Numbered from the stretch's first letter, positions 18,407-26,145 are shown. The stretch: 62,324 nucleotides of DNA from an uncultured Candidatus Saccharibacteria bacterium (GCA_937859515.1 CALMAK010000014.1:1-62324), one strand, 5' to 3'. Translations and numbers: made by a program. Notes: a model not told the origin generated them from the sequence alone.

Positions 18407-19883
18407 CAGATAACTCCACTTCTTCTCCTCCGCCCATAATAGCAGCAACAGCGGCAGCCTGGCTATCTTTTAAGGGTGCACCGGTCGGAATTGTCTCGAT
18501 TGTGAGCTCTTCTACATTGAGTTCTTCAAGTGCTTTATGCAGTAATGGCTGATATTTTGCATCGTCAAGCTTCTTTTTCCAGAAAGTGGTGTTGGTATAG
18601 ATATTTAGCCTATCGCCGTCTCGTTCGGTCTTACACTTAGCGAGGATGCTATATAGTGCGATATGATGCTCTTTCATATAGCTAAGATACGTATCCCAGT
18701 CAAAGGCATTGGCTGGAGTCTTTTTCTTTTTGGCAGACGGTGGCTCAGTCACTGGCTTATCAACAGATGACTCAATAGTTTTTTCTTTAATATGCTTTTC
18801 CACACGCTTCTCGTTTGGACGAGGCTTGATAGCCTCATTTGCTAGCACTTCAAGTTCGGGTGCAACGGGCGTCACAACGGTGGCAACGCTCTTTTTTGCG
18901 GTTGCGGGCTCAGAAGATACTGACAGTAGTGAAGTCAGTAGCAGTATATCAGGACGAGGAGATTTAAGAACGGGTACGAGTGCGTCAAGCAGCGTGATCC
19001 AGCGCGGATGCGTGGCAAGTCGTGGACGTATGACGCTAATAATCTGATCAACTATCTGTCTGGCATCGATACCCTGTCGATCCAGGGAATCTAAGGTTTC
19101 GATAATCGTCTGGTTGTCTTGAGATTCGTATGCTGCCAACAGCGATGCAATCTCATTCGTCGGGGCAAGGCCAATCATTTGCTCGACAAGACTAGCGCTA
19201 ATGAGACTCTTTCCATCGGACAAACTGCGTAGTTGATCGAGCATACTAATGCTATCCCGAAAACTACCTCTACCGTGTTCAGCAATCAATATTAACGCGT
19301 CATCATCAATTCCAATGTCCTCTTTATCAGCAATCATACGAAGATGCTGCTGCGCGTCGGATGGATTAATCGAACGGAACGTGAAGCGCTGAGTGCGACT
19401 AAGAATAGTATCAGGTACTTTGTGAATATCAGTGGTTGCCAGGATGAATACTACATGTTCCGGTGGCTCTTCAAGAGTTTTTAATAACGCGTTAAATGCA
19501 GGCTTGGAAAGCATGTGAACTTCGTCAATAATATACACCTTCTTGGCAGCTGAAATGGGTGCGATCTGCACCTTCTCGCGTAGATCTCGCACATCATCAA
19601 CGCCGTTGTTGCTGGCTGCGTCAATCTCGATAATATCAAGGTGGGTTGAGTTGTCGTCGTAAGGTAGCTTATTTATCTCATGCGCTAAAATACGAGCGAT
19701 CGAGGTCTTGCCAACCCCCCGTGGGCCGGTCAGTAAATAGGCATGAGCGATCTGGCCTTGCTGTAACGACCGCGACAAGATGTCAGTGACATGACGCTGA
19801 CCCACCACCTCATCCAGTGATTTGCTGCGGTATTTACGATACAATGCGCGATTATCTTGCGCCTTAGGCTCCCCTTTGCTCAT
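18399..19883 (-). CDS. dnaX: DNA polymerase III gamma/tau clamp-loader subunit, zinc module missing
   Basis: An AAA+ motor of the sliding-clamp loader (494 aa). Walker A reads GPRGVGKTS (residues about 53-61), Walker B IIDEVHML, and the SRC-like motif LSRTQRF, followed by lid and collar domains and a Pro/Lys-rich linker to a C-terminal tau-like domain. Between Walker A and the IEIDAASNNG strand the usual four-cysteine zinc module is absent: a spacer of about 10 residues with no cysteine joins the helix to the strand. It is the first gene of the operon. A TAGAAT box (19892-19897) lies 8 nt from the ATG, so the message is probably leaderless. Confidence 0.93.
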   Translation of the reverse strand: MSKGEPKAQDNRALYRKYRSKSLDEVVGQRHVTDILSRSLQQGQIAHAYLLTGPRGVGKTSIARILAHEINKLPYDDNSTHLDIIEIDAASNNGVDDVRDLREKVQIAPISAAKKVYIIDEVHMLSKPAFNALLKTLEEPPEHVVFILATTDIHKVPDTILSRTQRFTFRSINPSDAQQHLRMIADKEDIGIDDDALILIAEHGRGSFRDSISMLDQLRSLSDGKSLISASLVEQMIGLAPTNEIASLLAAYESQDNQTIIETLDSLDRQGIDARQIVDQIISVIRPRLATHPRWITLLDALVPVLKSPRPDILLLTSLLSVSSEPATAKKSVATVVTPVAPELEVLANEAIKPRPNEKRVEKHIKEKTIESSVDKPVTEPPSAKKKKTPANAFDWDTYLSYMKEHHIALYSILAKCKTERDGDRLNIYTNTTFWKKKLDDAKYQPLLHKALEELNVEELTIETIPTGAPLKDSQAAAVAAIMGGGEEVELSDA

Positions 19884-19903
19884 ATATTCTTATTCTAACA
19901 TAA

Positions 19904-19931
19904 AATACGCCCCATTCAGCAGGGGCGTATT
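19904..19931 (-). terminator. terminator of the 172-residue unknown gene
   Basis: The AATACGCCCC / GGGGCGTATT stem is followed by a T-rich tract on the minus strand, directly before the dnaX promoter. Confidence 0.85.
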
Positions 19932-19954
19932 GTGCTTATCGCATCAGATGTGGG

Positions 19955-20473
19955 TTACAACGCTGCTTCGACAGCCGCCCAAGTAGCATCTGGATTATCA
20001 GCAGGGACAATAATAGTAACTTGATCACCAATGTTAATACGGAAGTATGTGACGCTGGCGAGCAAAATGCGGTACTCATGACCATTGGCCTCAACAAAGT
20101 ATGCACCATCATGCTGTACCAAGGTACCAATGATTTGCTTGCGCTCGATCGGACCGATTTGTTTGTAGATAAAGCTGCCGTCGTCGGCAATCGTCAGCTT
20201 GAGGATATCACCTTCAACCAGCTTTGATTTTGATGCATAGTTAGCAGGCACGGGATATTCCTTGCCATCGGGGCCCGCAAACTTTTGGCCATCAAACACA
20301 CCTTCGATCACCTTACCGCCAACTTCTTCATGAGTGTTGGTTCGTGGCGTCACAACAGCACCGTCGTCGCCGATAATGCTAATGAGGAGTTCTTTTGCTG
20401 CAGCTAAATTAGTTTCAGCCTCTTGAATAAGCGAGTGAAGTCGCTTTACTTGCTTCTCTGGTAATTCAGACAT
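19955..20473 (-). CDS. conserved-looking protein of unknown function, two beta-rich modules
   Basis: Not recognised. The 172 residues start with a short helical region (KQVKRLHSLIQEAETNLAA), then read as two beta-barrel-like modules: residues about 55-110 (VGGKVIEGVFDGQKF onward, with VEGDILKLTIADDG) and about 111-172 (IIGTLVQHDGAYFV, with INIGDQVTIIVP). The repeated xGDxxxxxI pattern resembles SH3-like or OB-type nucleic-acid-binding barrels. The start at 20473 is chosen because an optimally spaced promoter (TTGACA, 17 nt, TATAAC) lies between it and the upstream in-frame ATG at 20620. It stands alone between rplL and dnaX, so a role in transcription or translation is only a guess by position. 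Confidence 0.6.
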   Translation of the reverse strand: MSELPEKQVKRLHSLIQEAETNLAAAKELLISIIGDDGAVVTPRTNTHEEVGGKVIEGVFDGQKFAGPDGKEYPVPANYASKSKLVEGDILKLTIADDGSFIYKQIGPIERKQIIGTLVQHDGAYFVEANGHEYRILLASVTYFRINIGDQVTIIVPADNPDATWAAVEAAL

Positions 20474-20522
20474 GGTTTTTCTCGCAGTTCCTTTTGTCTC
20501 TGTTTTGAATAATACTGCCTTA

Positions 20523-20551
20523 GTTATAGCAATCAATCTGTTTGGTGTCAA
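20523..20551 (-). promoter_or_regulatory. sigma70-type promoter of the 172-residue unknown gene
   Basis: On the minus strand: -35 TTGACA (20546-20551), 17-nt spacer, -10 TATAAC (20523-20528). The 5' UTR is about 45 nt, unlike the leaderless neighbours. Confidence 0.75.
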
Positions 20552-20623
20552 TCTTTTTTGACCATTTCCACAGCTCCACAAGATATGGCAACAAGAATGT
20601 TGTATATTTTGCTCTTGCAATCA

Positions 20624-20653
20624 AAAACACCGTCTGATATAGACGGTGTTTTT
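20624..20653 (-). terminator. terminator of the rplJ-rplL operon
   Basis: An AAAAACACCGTCT / AGACGGTGTTTTT stem with a 4-nt loop, placed just after rplL. Confidence 0.9.
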
Positions 20654-20686
20654 GCCATAATATTCGATCGAAATTGTATACGGTTA

Positions 20687-21064
20687 TTAGGCAACTTCTA
20701 CAGTTGCGCCAGCTTCTTCCAAGGTCTTCTTTGCAGTCTCAGCCTCGTCCTTGGTTGCCTTTTCCTTTACAGGAGCTGGAGCACCATCAACGATAGCCTT
20801 TGCTTCGCCAAGGCCAAGGCCAGTAATTTCCTTAACAGCCTTGATAACAGCTACCTTCTGGGCACCTGCGTCTTTAAGAGTTACGGTGAACTCGGTCTTC
20901 TCGTCAGCAGCGTCAGCAGCAGGACCTGCAGCTGGGCCGGCAACAGCAACAGCAGCCGCAGCTGGCTCGATGCCGTATTCGTCCTTAAGGACAGTTTTTA
21001 GTTCGTTTACTTCAAGTACAGTAAGCTTAGTTAGCTCTTCTGCTAGTTTCTTTACGTCAGCCAT
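20687..21064 (-). CDS. rplL: 50S ribosomal protein L7/L12
   Basis: The flexible stalk protein that recruits translation factors to the ribosome (125 aa). It shows the N-terminal dimerisation helix ([22 protein letters not shown]), an Ala/Pro/Gly hinge ([16 protein letters not shown]), and the C-terminal factor-binding domain with [20 protein letters not shown] and [10 protein letters not shown]. It lies 52 nt downstream of rplJ in the usual order and is expected to be translated from the L10-controlled message. The start has a GAGGAG ribosome binding site. Confidence 0.97.
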   Translation of the reverse strand: MADVKKLAEELTKLTVLEVNELKTVLKDEYGIEPAAAAVAVAGPAAGPAADAADEKTEFTVTLKDAGAQKVAVIKAVKEITGLGLGEAKAIVDGAPAPVKEKATKDEAETAKKTLEEAGATVEVA

Positions 21065-21116
21065 TTGGAGACTCCTCTTTTATTCAAATTTAAAATTTTA
21101 ATGCTAAAACGTTTGG

Positions 21117-21641
21117 TTATGCGTTAGCTTTCGCTTCAACACCATCAAGTAGTGCGTGCAAATTGCCAGAAAGTGCATTTGTAACATCGTGAACTGGTGA
21201 AAGCAGCTGTGCCACCACTTCAGCAATAAGCTGGTTCTTGCTTGGGAGACCGGCAAGTGCCTTGATTTCTTCTGTAGAAATCGCTGCACCTTCGCCAGAA
21301 AATCCACCAACCAACTGCAGCGCTGGATGTGTTTTTGCAAATTCATCCAGTACCTTTGCTGGTGCAACTTCGTCTTCGCTACTAACAGCGTAGACCAATT
21401 GACCAGTTAGTAGTGATGTGTCAGCATCTTTGTAGGTGTCGTTTGCTGCCAATGCAACGCGTACAAGGCGGTTCTTAACTACCTTGATTACTACGCCTGA
21501 TTCGCGTGCCGCACGGCGGAGCGCCTGTACGTCAGCAACTGACAAACCTTGATATGATGCAAATGCAGTACCTTTGGCTGTGGCCAAAAGCTCTGAAAGT
21601 TCCGCAACCAAAGCGTTCTTTTTATCGCGTGAAATTGCCAT
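21117..21641 (-). CDS. rplJ: 50S ribosomal protein L10
   Basis: The stalk-base protein (174 aa) that carries L7/L12 dimers. The N-terminal rRNA-binding domain (MAISRDKKNALVAELSELLATAKG, then the VADVQALRRAARESG helix and VVKNRLVRVAL) is followed by a C-terminal helix, seen at the end as the Ala/Leu-rich segment that binds L7/L12. The gene is preceded by a 180-nt leader with an L10-binding element and an attenuator hairpin. It is separated from rplA and rplK, with which it normally clusters, by about 8-11 kb. Confidence 0.97.
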   Translation of the reverse strand: MAISRDKKNALVAELSELLATAKGTAFASYQGLSVADVQALRRAARESGVVIKVVKNRLVRVALAANDTYKDADTSLLTGQLVYAVSSEDEVAPAKVLDEFAKTHPALQLVGGFSGEGAAISTEEIKALAGLPSKNQLIAEVVAQLLSPVHDVTNALSGNLHALLDGVEAKANA

Positions 21642-21701
21642 AAAAATCCCTTCTTTATTTGGTTATTTTTCGACCGAATTATTAAGGTGATTCTTTGAGG
21701 T

Positions 21702-21737
21702 AAAGAAAAAGTCTTTGATCCTCGCATCATCAAAGAC
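21702..21737 (-). terminator. attenuator hairpin in the rplJ leader
   Basis: GTCTTTGAT and ATCAAAGAC form a 9-bp stem followed by TTTTTCTTT on the minus strand. It lies between the L10-binding fold and the rplJ start, so it can stop transcription early. Confidence 0.75.
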
Positions 21738-21738
21738 T

Positions 21739-21824
21739 ATCATCGGGTATAACTGTTTGTTACATCCTCGGTAGCGTTATTAAGTGTCTCGATTGATTCA
21801 CTGCCACTGTCTCTGGTAATGTCT
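21739..21824 (-). ncRNA. ribosomal protein L10 leader (cis-regulatory)
   Basis: On the minus strand the leader contains an AGAGACAGTGGCAGTGA element and, about 25 nt later, CGCTACCGAGGATG. These resemble the conserved L10-leader blocks (AGACAGTAGG... and ...CCTACCGAGGT) in which a kink-turn binds the L10(L12) complex. It is followed by the attenuator at 21702-21737 and then rplJ. The match is by pattern only. Confidence 0.7.
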
Positions 21825-21830
21825 TTACGA

Positions 21831-21859
21831 AGTATACACCCCCTCCGGTATTCCGTCAA
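21831..21859 (-). promoter_or_regulatory. promoter of rplJ-rplL
   Basis: On the minus strand: -35 TTGACG (21854-21859), 17-nt spacer, -10 TATACT (21831-21836). The start point is expected near 21824. Confidence 0.8.
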
Positions 21860-21877
21860 GATACGATGTTGTGATAA

Positions 21878-21906
21878 TTGACTTTTCTAACCTATTCGGT
21901 TATAAT
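21878..21906 (+). promoter_or_regulatory. promoter of the GC-rich orphan gene
   Basis: -35 TTGACT (21878-21883), exactly 17 nt, -10 TATAAT (21901-21906): close to consensus. It is divergent from and only about 20 nt away from the rplJ promoter. Confidence 0.82.
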
Positions 21907-21913
21907 AATTAGG

Positions 21914-21976
21914 TTGCTTTCGCGACAATTTTCTGTCGCTTGAGGGCAAAGAAGTCTTGTGCCACCCCGGCACAAG
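21914..21976 (+). promoter_or_regulatory. structured 5' leader of the GC-rich orphan gene
   Basis: Two hairpins lie in the 95-nt leader. The first is GCGACA / TGTCGC (21922-21939) with a 6-nt loop, set inside flanking TTGC / GCAA arms. The second is CTTGTGCC / GGCACAAG (21956-21976) with a CCCC-containing loop. A purine-rich ribosome binding site (AGAAAGAAGGA, 21983-21993) follows. No known riboswitch is recognised. Confidence 0.6.
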
Positions 21977-22000
21977 CAGATCAGAAAGAAGGATTGTCAT

Positions 22001-22339
22001 ATGAGCACAATCGCACCGATGACAAAGCTGACGATCGACGGCATGACCGCCGAGCTGATGAAGCACGGCACCATTCTCGGTCACAGCACCATCAAGGAGC
22101 TGGAGAGCGCCGAGATCGGCGTCGAGCTCTTCGTCCAGGAGGACGGTGTCGACGAGGACAGCCGCCTCCGCCAGCTGGGTGGTGTCGCCCTCTCCAGGGG
22201 TATGACGTACTCCCAACTGACGGCGCAGCTCCACCGCGAGCTGATCACGCGCCTGCGGGATCGACTGCAGTCGATGAAGAGTGGTGGCGGCCTCGGTGGT
22301 CGCTACTCCGGTCTCTTCGGCGAGATCGTCACCTTCTGA
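22001..22339 (+). CDS. GC-rich orphan gene, unknown 112-residue protein
   Basis: Not recognised. The protein starts MSTIAPMTK behind a clear ribosome binding site and has no signal peptide or membrane helix. It is acidic in the middle (LESAEIGVELFVQEDG), then has an amphipathic helix (SQLTAQLHRELITRLRDRLQSM) and a glycine-rich end (SGGGLGGRYSGLFGE). Codon use is striking: almost every third base is G or C (CTG, CTC, GAG, ATC, GCC), unlike the AT-tolerant codons of the genes on both sides and more like actinobacterial genes. It has a near-consensus promoter, a structured leader and a tetraloop-capped 3' hairpin. Transfer from a high-GC host is an inference. Confidence 0.65.
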   Translation: MSTIAPMTKLTIDGMTAELMKHGTILGHSTIKELESAEIGVELFVQEDGVDEDSRLRQLGGVALSRGMTYSQLTAQLHRELITRLRDRLQSMKSGGGLGGRYSGLFGEIVTF

Positions 22340-22344
22340 TCCAT

Positions 22345-22382
22345 GGCCTCGCTCTGGTTGCTTCGGCAATCGGGGCGAGGCC
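22345..22382 (+). terminator. UUCG-capped GC-rich hairpin after the orphan gene
   Basis: GGCCTCGC / GCGAGGCC encloses GGTTGC-TTCG-GCAATC, an extremely stable stem with a UUCG tetraloop. No T-run follows, so it may protect the 3' end of the mRNA rather than terminate by the intrinsic route. Confidence 0.6.
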
Positions 22383-22394
22383 GGTCGCATATTA

Positions 22395-22423
22395 TGGACA
22401 TATGATATTTTTTATGCTATAAT
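22395..22423 (+). promoter_or_regulatory. leaderless promoter of the RelA/SpoT-like gene
   Basis: -35 TGGACA (22395-22400), 17-nt spacer, -10 TATAAT (22418-22423), which ends 7 nt before the ATG at 22431. Confidence 0.7.
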
Positions 22424-22430
22424 AGTAACG

Positions 22431-23987
22431 ATGACTATCCCCACATTTCCTGGCGATTCAGACCAGCAGTTTCGCTTCTTTCCTGATGAGCTGTCAGATA
22501 GTGCTAAAGACGCCATTACAACATACCTTGATACCGCAAAGTCTGCGGGCGATAAGGACATCTTGTCTCGCACTAGCCGCGTCATTGGCAGCCTGGCGGT
22601 ATTCGCTGACGGTAACCTTCCACCTCATGCATATGACGTGGCAGCCTTGATGCCTCTTGCTAGGCAGCTTGAACACCCTAATCAGCCCCTGCGTTACCGT
22701 GCCGCCAGTGACGGTCTTTTTCAGTATTTTACGCGCACCGATCGACCACCTACCCGTACAGGCGGATACGTTGGTACTCTTCTCGGCGATATGCCACATC
22801 TTCGTGCCTCTGCCGGTGCCTACAGGGAGCGCCTTGATGATGTGCAACGGAGGATATTCGAGGGTGACGAACCTATATCCAAAAGGCAGTGGCTTGATTT
22901 TACGGTCGGTGCTGACATTCCGGAAATTGCACGTATTCACGACAAGACAAACGTTGAGTCGCAACTTATCATGGCGGCCGATGCAGTTGATCGTATTGCC
23001 CATGAGTCCGATGATGACCAGGAGCTTTTTGACCACATTATTCGTGCCGAGTCGTTCCACTCTGTACCACTTGAGGTATACGGTTTTCATGCATTTGACA
23101 TGATGCTGCAGAGCGCTGCAGGTAAAAAGCGTGTCCTTAGATCGGGTAACGAGCAAGTTCTCGAACAGACAACGAAGATAATCGAACGTGCAAAAAATAT
23201 CGAAACCGAAGATATCTTGTATCATTATTTCGGTGTGCACCCAAAGCAACATGCCTTTCAGACTGCTCATGAACCGCTTTATGACGAGCCAATCATCTTT
23301 AGCTCAACTCATCTACCGGAACTGAGTCCAGGGGCAGAACAAGGAATACTTCATGCCCGATTCAAGACCATTGGTAAGTACGCGCTCAAGACGCTACGTA
23401 ACGATCATTATGACATCGAAGGCATCGAGGACATGAAACTGCCATCCGACCTTTTCGGCATGCTGGCGGTCGTGCCCGACGAAGAGGCGTTAGGCAAGCT
23501 GTTCGCCCAGCTTATACATCGTGCTATGAAGAACGAGGCCATAGAGCTCAAGACTGCCGCGTCAAAAGAAAGGCCCTTCTTCGTAAAAGGATCACCCGAT
23601 TATGTACAACGAGTATTTGAGCAGCTACCACCCGAGCTTCACCGTCATGTGCAGGTAGAGGAAATCAAAAACGCACCGGCTGATCACATTTATCAAGTGG
23701 CAAAATTCACCAGCATCTTGCATATCGGCAACGAGACACTGCCTGTTGAGTTTCAATTCCAGACTGAAGCAGATCGTGCCAACGCGCGCCTCGGTAGGCC
23801 ATCACACATGAGCCACAATGCGGGTAAAGGCGTTGGTGCTTCGCGAATCATTCCTGGAACAGAGGACGACTTACAGAAGATCTATGCCAGAAAACACAAA
23901 ATTGATCCAAACGGTGAATACGTCAACCGGTATTCTATTCCGAACGGATACGAAATGCGCCGTCGTTACCTGTCATCGCTACGCTAG
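22431..23987 (+). CDS. divergent RelA/SpoT-like protein (tentative)
   Basis: A 518-aa cytosolic protein. The N-terminal half is helical. Residues about 190-270 (QLIMAADAVDRIAHESDDD, RAESFHSVPLEVYGFHAF) recall the degenerate HD region of long RelA/SpoT homologues. Residues about 320-500 resemble the nucleotidyltransferase half: a Lys-rich entry helix, IEDMKLPSDLFGMLAVV where the family has I-x-D-x-x-GIRV, and VEFQFQTEADRANARLG where it has VEIQIRT...AE.G. No TGS or ACT domains are seen. If correct it would make or break (p)ppGpp, but several catalytic positions look altered and it may be inactive or bind another nucleotide. The start at 22431 is fixed by the promoter; an upstream frame opening at 22281 would overlap the GC-rich orphan gene. 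Confidence 0.5.
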   Translation: MTIPTFPGDSDQQFRFFPDELSDSAKDAITTYLDTAKSAGDKDILSRTSRVIGSLAVFADGNLPPHAYDVAALMPLARQLEHPNQPLRYRAASDGLFQYFTRTDRPPTRTGGYVGTLLGDMPHLRASAGAYRERLDDVQRRIFEGDEPISKRQWLDFTVGADIPEIARIHDKTNVESQLIMAADAVDRIAHESDDDQELFDHIIRAESFHSVPLEVYGFHAFDMMLQSAAGKKRVLRSGNEQVLEQTTKIIERAKNIETEDILYHYFGVHPKQHAFQTAHEPLYDEPIIFSSTHLPELSPGAEQGILHARFKTIGKYALKTLRNDHYDIEGIEDMKLPSDLFGMLAVVPDEEALGKLFAQLIHRAMKNEAIELKTAASKERPFFVKGSPDYVQRVFEQLPPELHRHVQVEEIKNAPADHIYQVAKFTSILHIGNETLPVEFQFQTEADRANARLGRPSHMSHNAGKGVGASRIIPGTEDDLQKIYARKHKIDPNGEYVNRYSIPNGYEMRRRYLSSLR

Positions 23988-24614
23988 CGTATCTCCAACG
24001 AGTGCCCAAATCTCATCGCTAATCTGCTCAGGTGTCCCTATTGCTGAAACAATAGGTATATCCTTGTCAGTGGCAATCTTTCGATATCCTGCAAGTATTT
24101 GCTGCTGAAAATCTTCATCTCGCGACTCAAAAGTATCGGGATTTTTTAGCTTGCCACGCTCTTTGATACGCCGTTCACGCTCAGTTTCGTCGAGAATATC
24201 AAGAATAATACGATGGTCTGGCTGAACGTAGCGTTCGTCGGTTGCCTGTAGAGTAATTTGTTCGATGAGATTAAGATCAAGCCCCTCGGCCAATCCTTGA
24301 TATACCAGCGTCGACGTATAGTCCCTCGCAGAAAGTACCCATGTGCCTGCTGCAAGTGCTTGTTTGCCAATCTGGAACCAGTTTTCACGACGACACGCAC
24401 TAAAAAGAAGGAGGTTGGTTAAGGCGCTACGGTCAAGGCTGCCGTTTTTAATAATCAATCTCACCTCACTTGCGATGGGCACTCCGTCGGGCTCGTGAAA
24501 TGTAACCGATGGAATGCCTTGGCTTTTTAGGCGTTCGGCGAGTAAGTCGACTTGGGTTGATTTACCTGTGCCGTCAGTCCCTTCGATAACAATATACTTG
24601 CCGCTACTCGCCAT
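23979..24614 (-). CDS. tmk: dTMP kinase
   Basis: Phosphorylates dTMP to dTDP (211 aa). The P-loop EGTDGTGKST (residues about 11-20), the substrate motif FHEPDG in place of the usual TREPGG, and the LLFSACRRENW and LSARDYTST segments (the DR(Y/F) motif area) all fit. The lid carries ERRIKERGKL. The ATG at 24614 shares one base with the stop of dcd (TAATG), so the two are coupled; the in-frame upstream ATG at 24704 would lie deep inside dcd. With dcd, thyA and folA close by, the region holds most of a dTTP pathway. Confidence 0.92.
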   Translation of the reverse strand: MASSGKYIVIEGTDGTGKSTQVDLLAERLKSQGIPSVTFHEPDGVPIASEVRLIIKNGSLDRSALTNLLLFSACRRENWFQIGKQALAAGTWVLSARDYTSTLVYQGLAEGLDLNLIEQITLQATDERYVQPDHRIILDILDETERERRIKERGKLKNPDTFESRDEDFQQQILAGYRKIATDKDIPIVSAIGTPEQISDEIWALVGDTLA

Positions 24615-25336
24615 TATTTTACGCCTTCTGGTAGTCCTGGAATAATTGGCGCTGGCTGACGTTTGTCTTTGTAGGCACGTGGTAGCATTTGTTCGGGCGA
24701 CCACGTGCCGATGAGTTCATCTAGATCGTCGGTGTGTTGGTATTTGCCGCTCATGCCACCGCGTCCTTCGGCGTAGCCACCTTCGACAGGACCTGTTGTA
24801 TGGAATATAAGCTGTCCAATACGCTCGCCAACAGGCAACACGACCGATTCATGCATGTTAAGATTATAGATCTCAAGGGTAATGCGATTGATGTAGCCTG
24901 GGTCAACCCAGCCAGCATCAAAACAGACAGCCACACCATTGCGCCCCCAACTGCTGCGACTCTTAACTTCGCAGGCGCCTCCATGAGCACGAATACCAAC
25001 AAATTCATGGGTGTGCGCCAGGATACGCTCGCCAGGACGTAAAACGATGATTGGATGATCCTCAGGGATATTATCAAATAACTTCAGGCCATTACTATCA
25101 CACCACTCCTTGTGGGGCATTGCCTCCAGTGGACCCTTGAAATACCGTGCCACATCGTCCTGGTCAAATGGATTATAGACACCGCTTGCCTCTGGCTGAT
25201 CTTCTTGTTTGTAAAAATAGTGTCCTAGAGTGAAGTCCAGACTAGCCTCCGAGACATGCCTTGGGTTAAACGGCACGCAAACAATCGTCCCATCCTCCAC
25301 GGCAGCATTAATCTGTGTGTTGCTATATACTCCCAT
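24614..25336 (-). CDS. dcd: dCTP deaminase family protein
   Basis: Converts dCTP to dUTP (or to dUMP if bifunctional), feeding thymidylate synthesis. The core signature is present as VKSRSSWGRNGVAV, then WVDPGY and the catalytic-Glu strand ITLEIYN, followed by IGQLIF. At 240 aa it is longer than typical Dcd (about 190), with extra residues around YNPFDQDDVARYFKGP and a C-terminal tail rich in Pro. Whether it also hydrolyses dUTP cannot be told. The upstream gap has a TAGAAT-like box on the minus strand, 12 nt from the start. Confidence 0.88.
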   Translation of the reverse strand: MGVYSNTQINAAVEDGTIVCVPFNPRHVSEASLDFTLGHYFYKQEDQPEASGVYNPFDQDDVARYFKGPLEAMPHKEWCDSNGLKLFDNIPEDHPIIVLRPGERILAHTHEFVGIRAHGGACEVKSRSSWGRNGVAVCFDAGWVDPGYINRITLEIYNLNMHESVVLPVGERIGQLIFHTTGPVEGGYAEGRGGMSGKYQHTDDLDELIGTWSPEQMLPRAYKDKRQPAPIIPGLPEGVK

Positions 25337-25354
25337 AACGTTGTACTTATTCTA

Positions 25355-26137
25355 TCACAGACCTTCTGGCCGCGTAATAGGCACGGGAACTGCACTCCCT
25401 TGAGCTCGACGAATTAGTGCGCTGCTGCTCCACCTTTCGCCAGTTTGTGGGTTCAGCTCGTCATCTTTGCCGTCGTCGCTGACAACAATAGGGTCAAGTT
25501 GCAAATCGTGTGCTTCATCAACCGTTGCGTCGTGCTCACCAAACACAATAAAGGTATCAAGAAGCTTTTCTGATTTCAAAAATGCCGCTAACGCCAGGGA
25601 TGACTCTAGTGGCGTACCTCTATGCTGCTCGTCACCCTCAACAGTTACAAGGTCGACGGTTTGATGCAACCGGCCGTTCAGTGAAAAGTGATAGCCGGCT
25701 AATCGCCCTGCACGCGCAATCCATGGGTAGATTGGTCGCTGAACGCCGCCCTTGTGATTCAGGCCAGATTTTTTGTGAGCAACCTTGTCGTCGGCATCAA
25801 CAGTCACCGCAAGACTAGCCGTATCGATAATTTCAGGTTGAGAAGGGAGACGCGCCGCCATTTCTTCAAATGTTATGTCGGCTCCATGGCGCGCCTTAAA
25901 GGCAGCAAATACTCCGATCATTTTACAGTGCCGAAGATACCATTCGTGATTGTTGTGTGGTACGTCAAAGGCACCGTCCACGAGGGTAACACCCCCCTTA
26001 TTGCGTAACGCGCTGAACCGTGTAACAATTCGCGACTCAACACTTTCGCTATCATCGACTGGATATAATAGCCGGTGTTTATCATGTAAGTCCCCACCAA
26101 ACAAACCTAAGACATCTTTTCTAAGAACTTCTGACAT
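25355..26137 (-). CDS. cytidylyltransferase-fold nucleotidyltransferase with HNNH motif
   Basis: A 260-aa protein of the HxGH nucleotidyltransferase superfamily. The signature strand-loop-helix VDGAFDVPHNNHEWYLRHC (residues about 53-71) has His-Asn-Asn-His where the family has HxGH, and a C-terminal WSSSALIRRA matches the ISSTxIR nucleotide-binding motif. The middle, from residue about 110 to 190, is unusual and carries a KKSGLNHKGG segment. The substrate is unknown; NMN/nicotinate or sugar/alcohol-phosphate adenylylation are possible. It lies between a HIT gene and dcd, so a nucleotide-linked job is plausible. The start has an AGGGAG ribosome binding site. Confidence 0.65.
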   Translation of the reverse strand: MSEVLRKDVLGLFGGDLHDKHRLLYPVDDSESVESRIVTRFSALRNKGGVTLVDGAFDVPHNNHEWYLRHCKMIGVFAAFKARHGADITFEEMAARLPSQPEIIDTASLAVTVDADDKVAHKKSGLNHKGGVQRPIYPWIARAGRLAGYHFSLNGRLHQTVDLVTVEGDEQHRGTPLESSLALAAFLKSEKLLDTFIVFGEHDATVDEAHDLQLDPIVVSDDGKDDELNPQTGERWSSSALIRRAQGSAVPVPITRPEGL

Positions 26138-26145
26138 ATAACTCC

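Noticed and set aside
22281-22430. N-terminal extension of the RelA/SpoT-like gene to 22281
   Set aside because: It would overlap the GC-rich orphan gene, the UUCG hairpin and the promoter.
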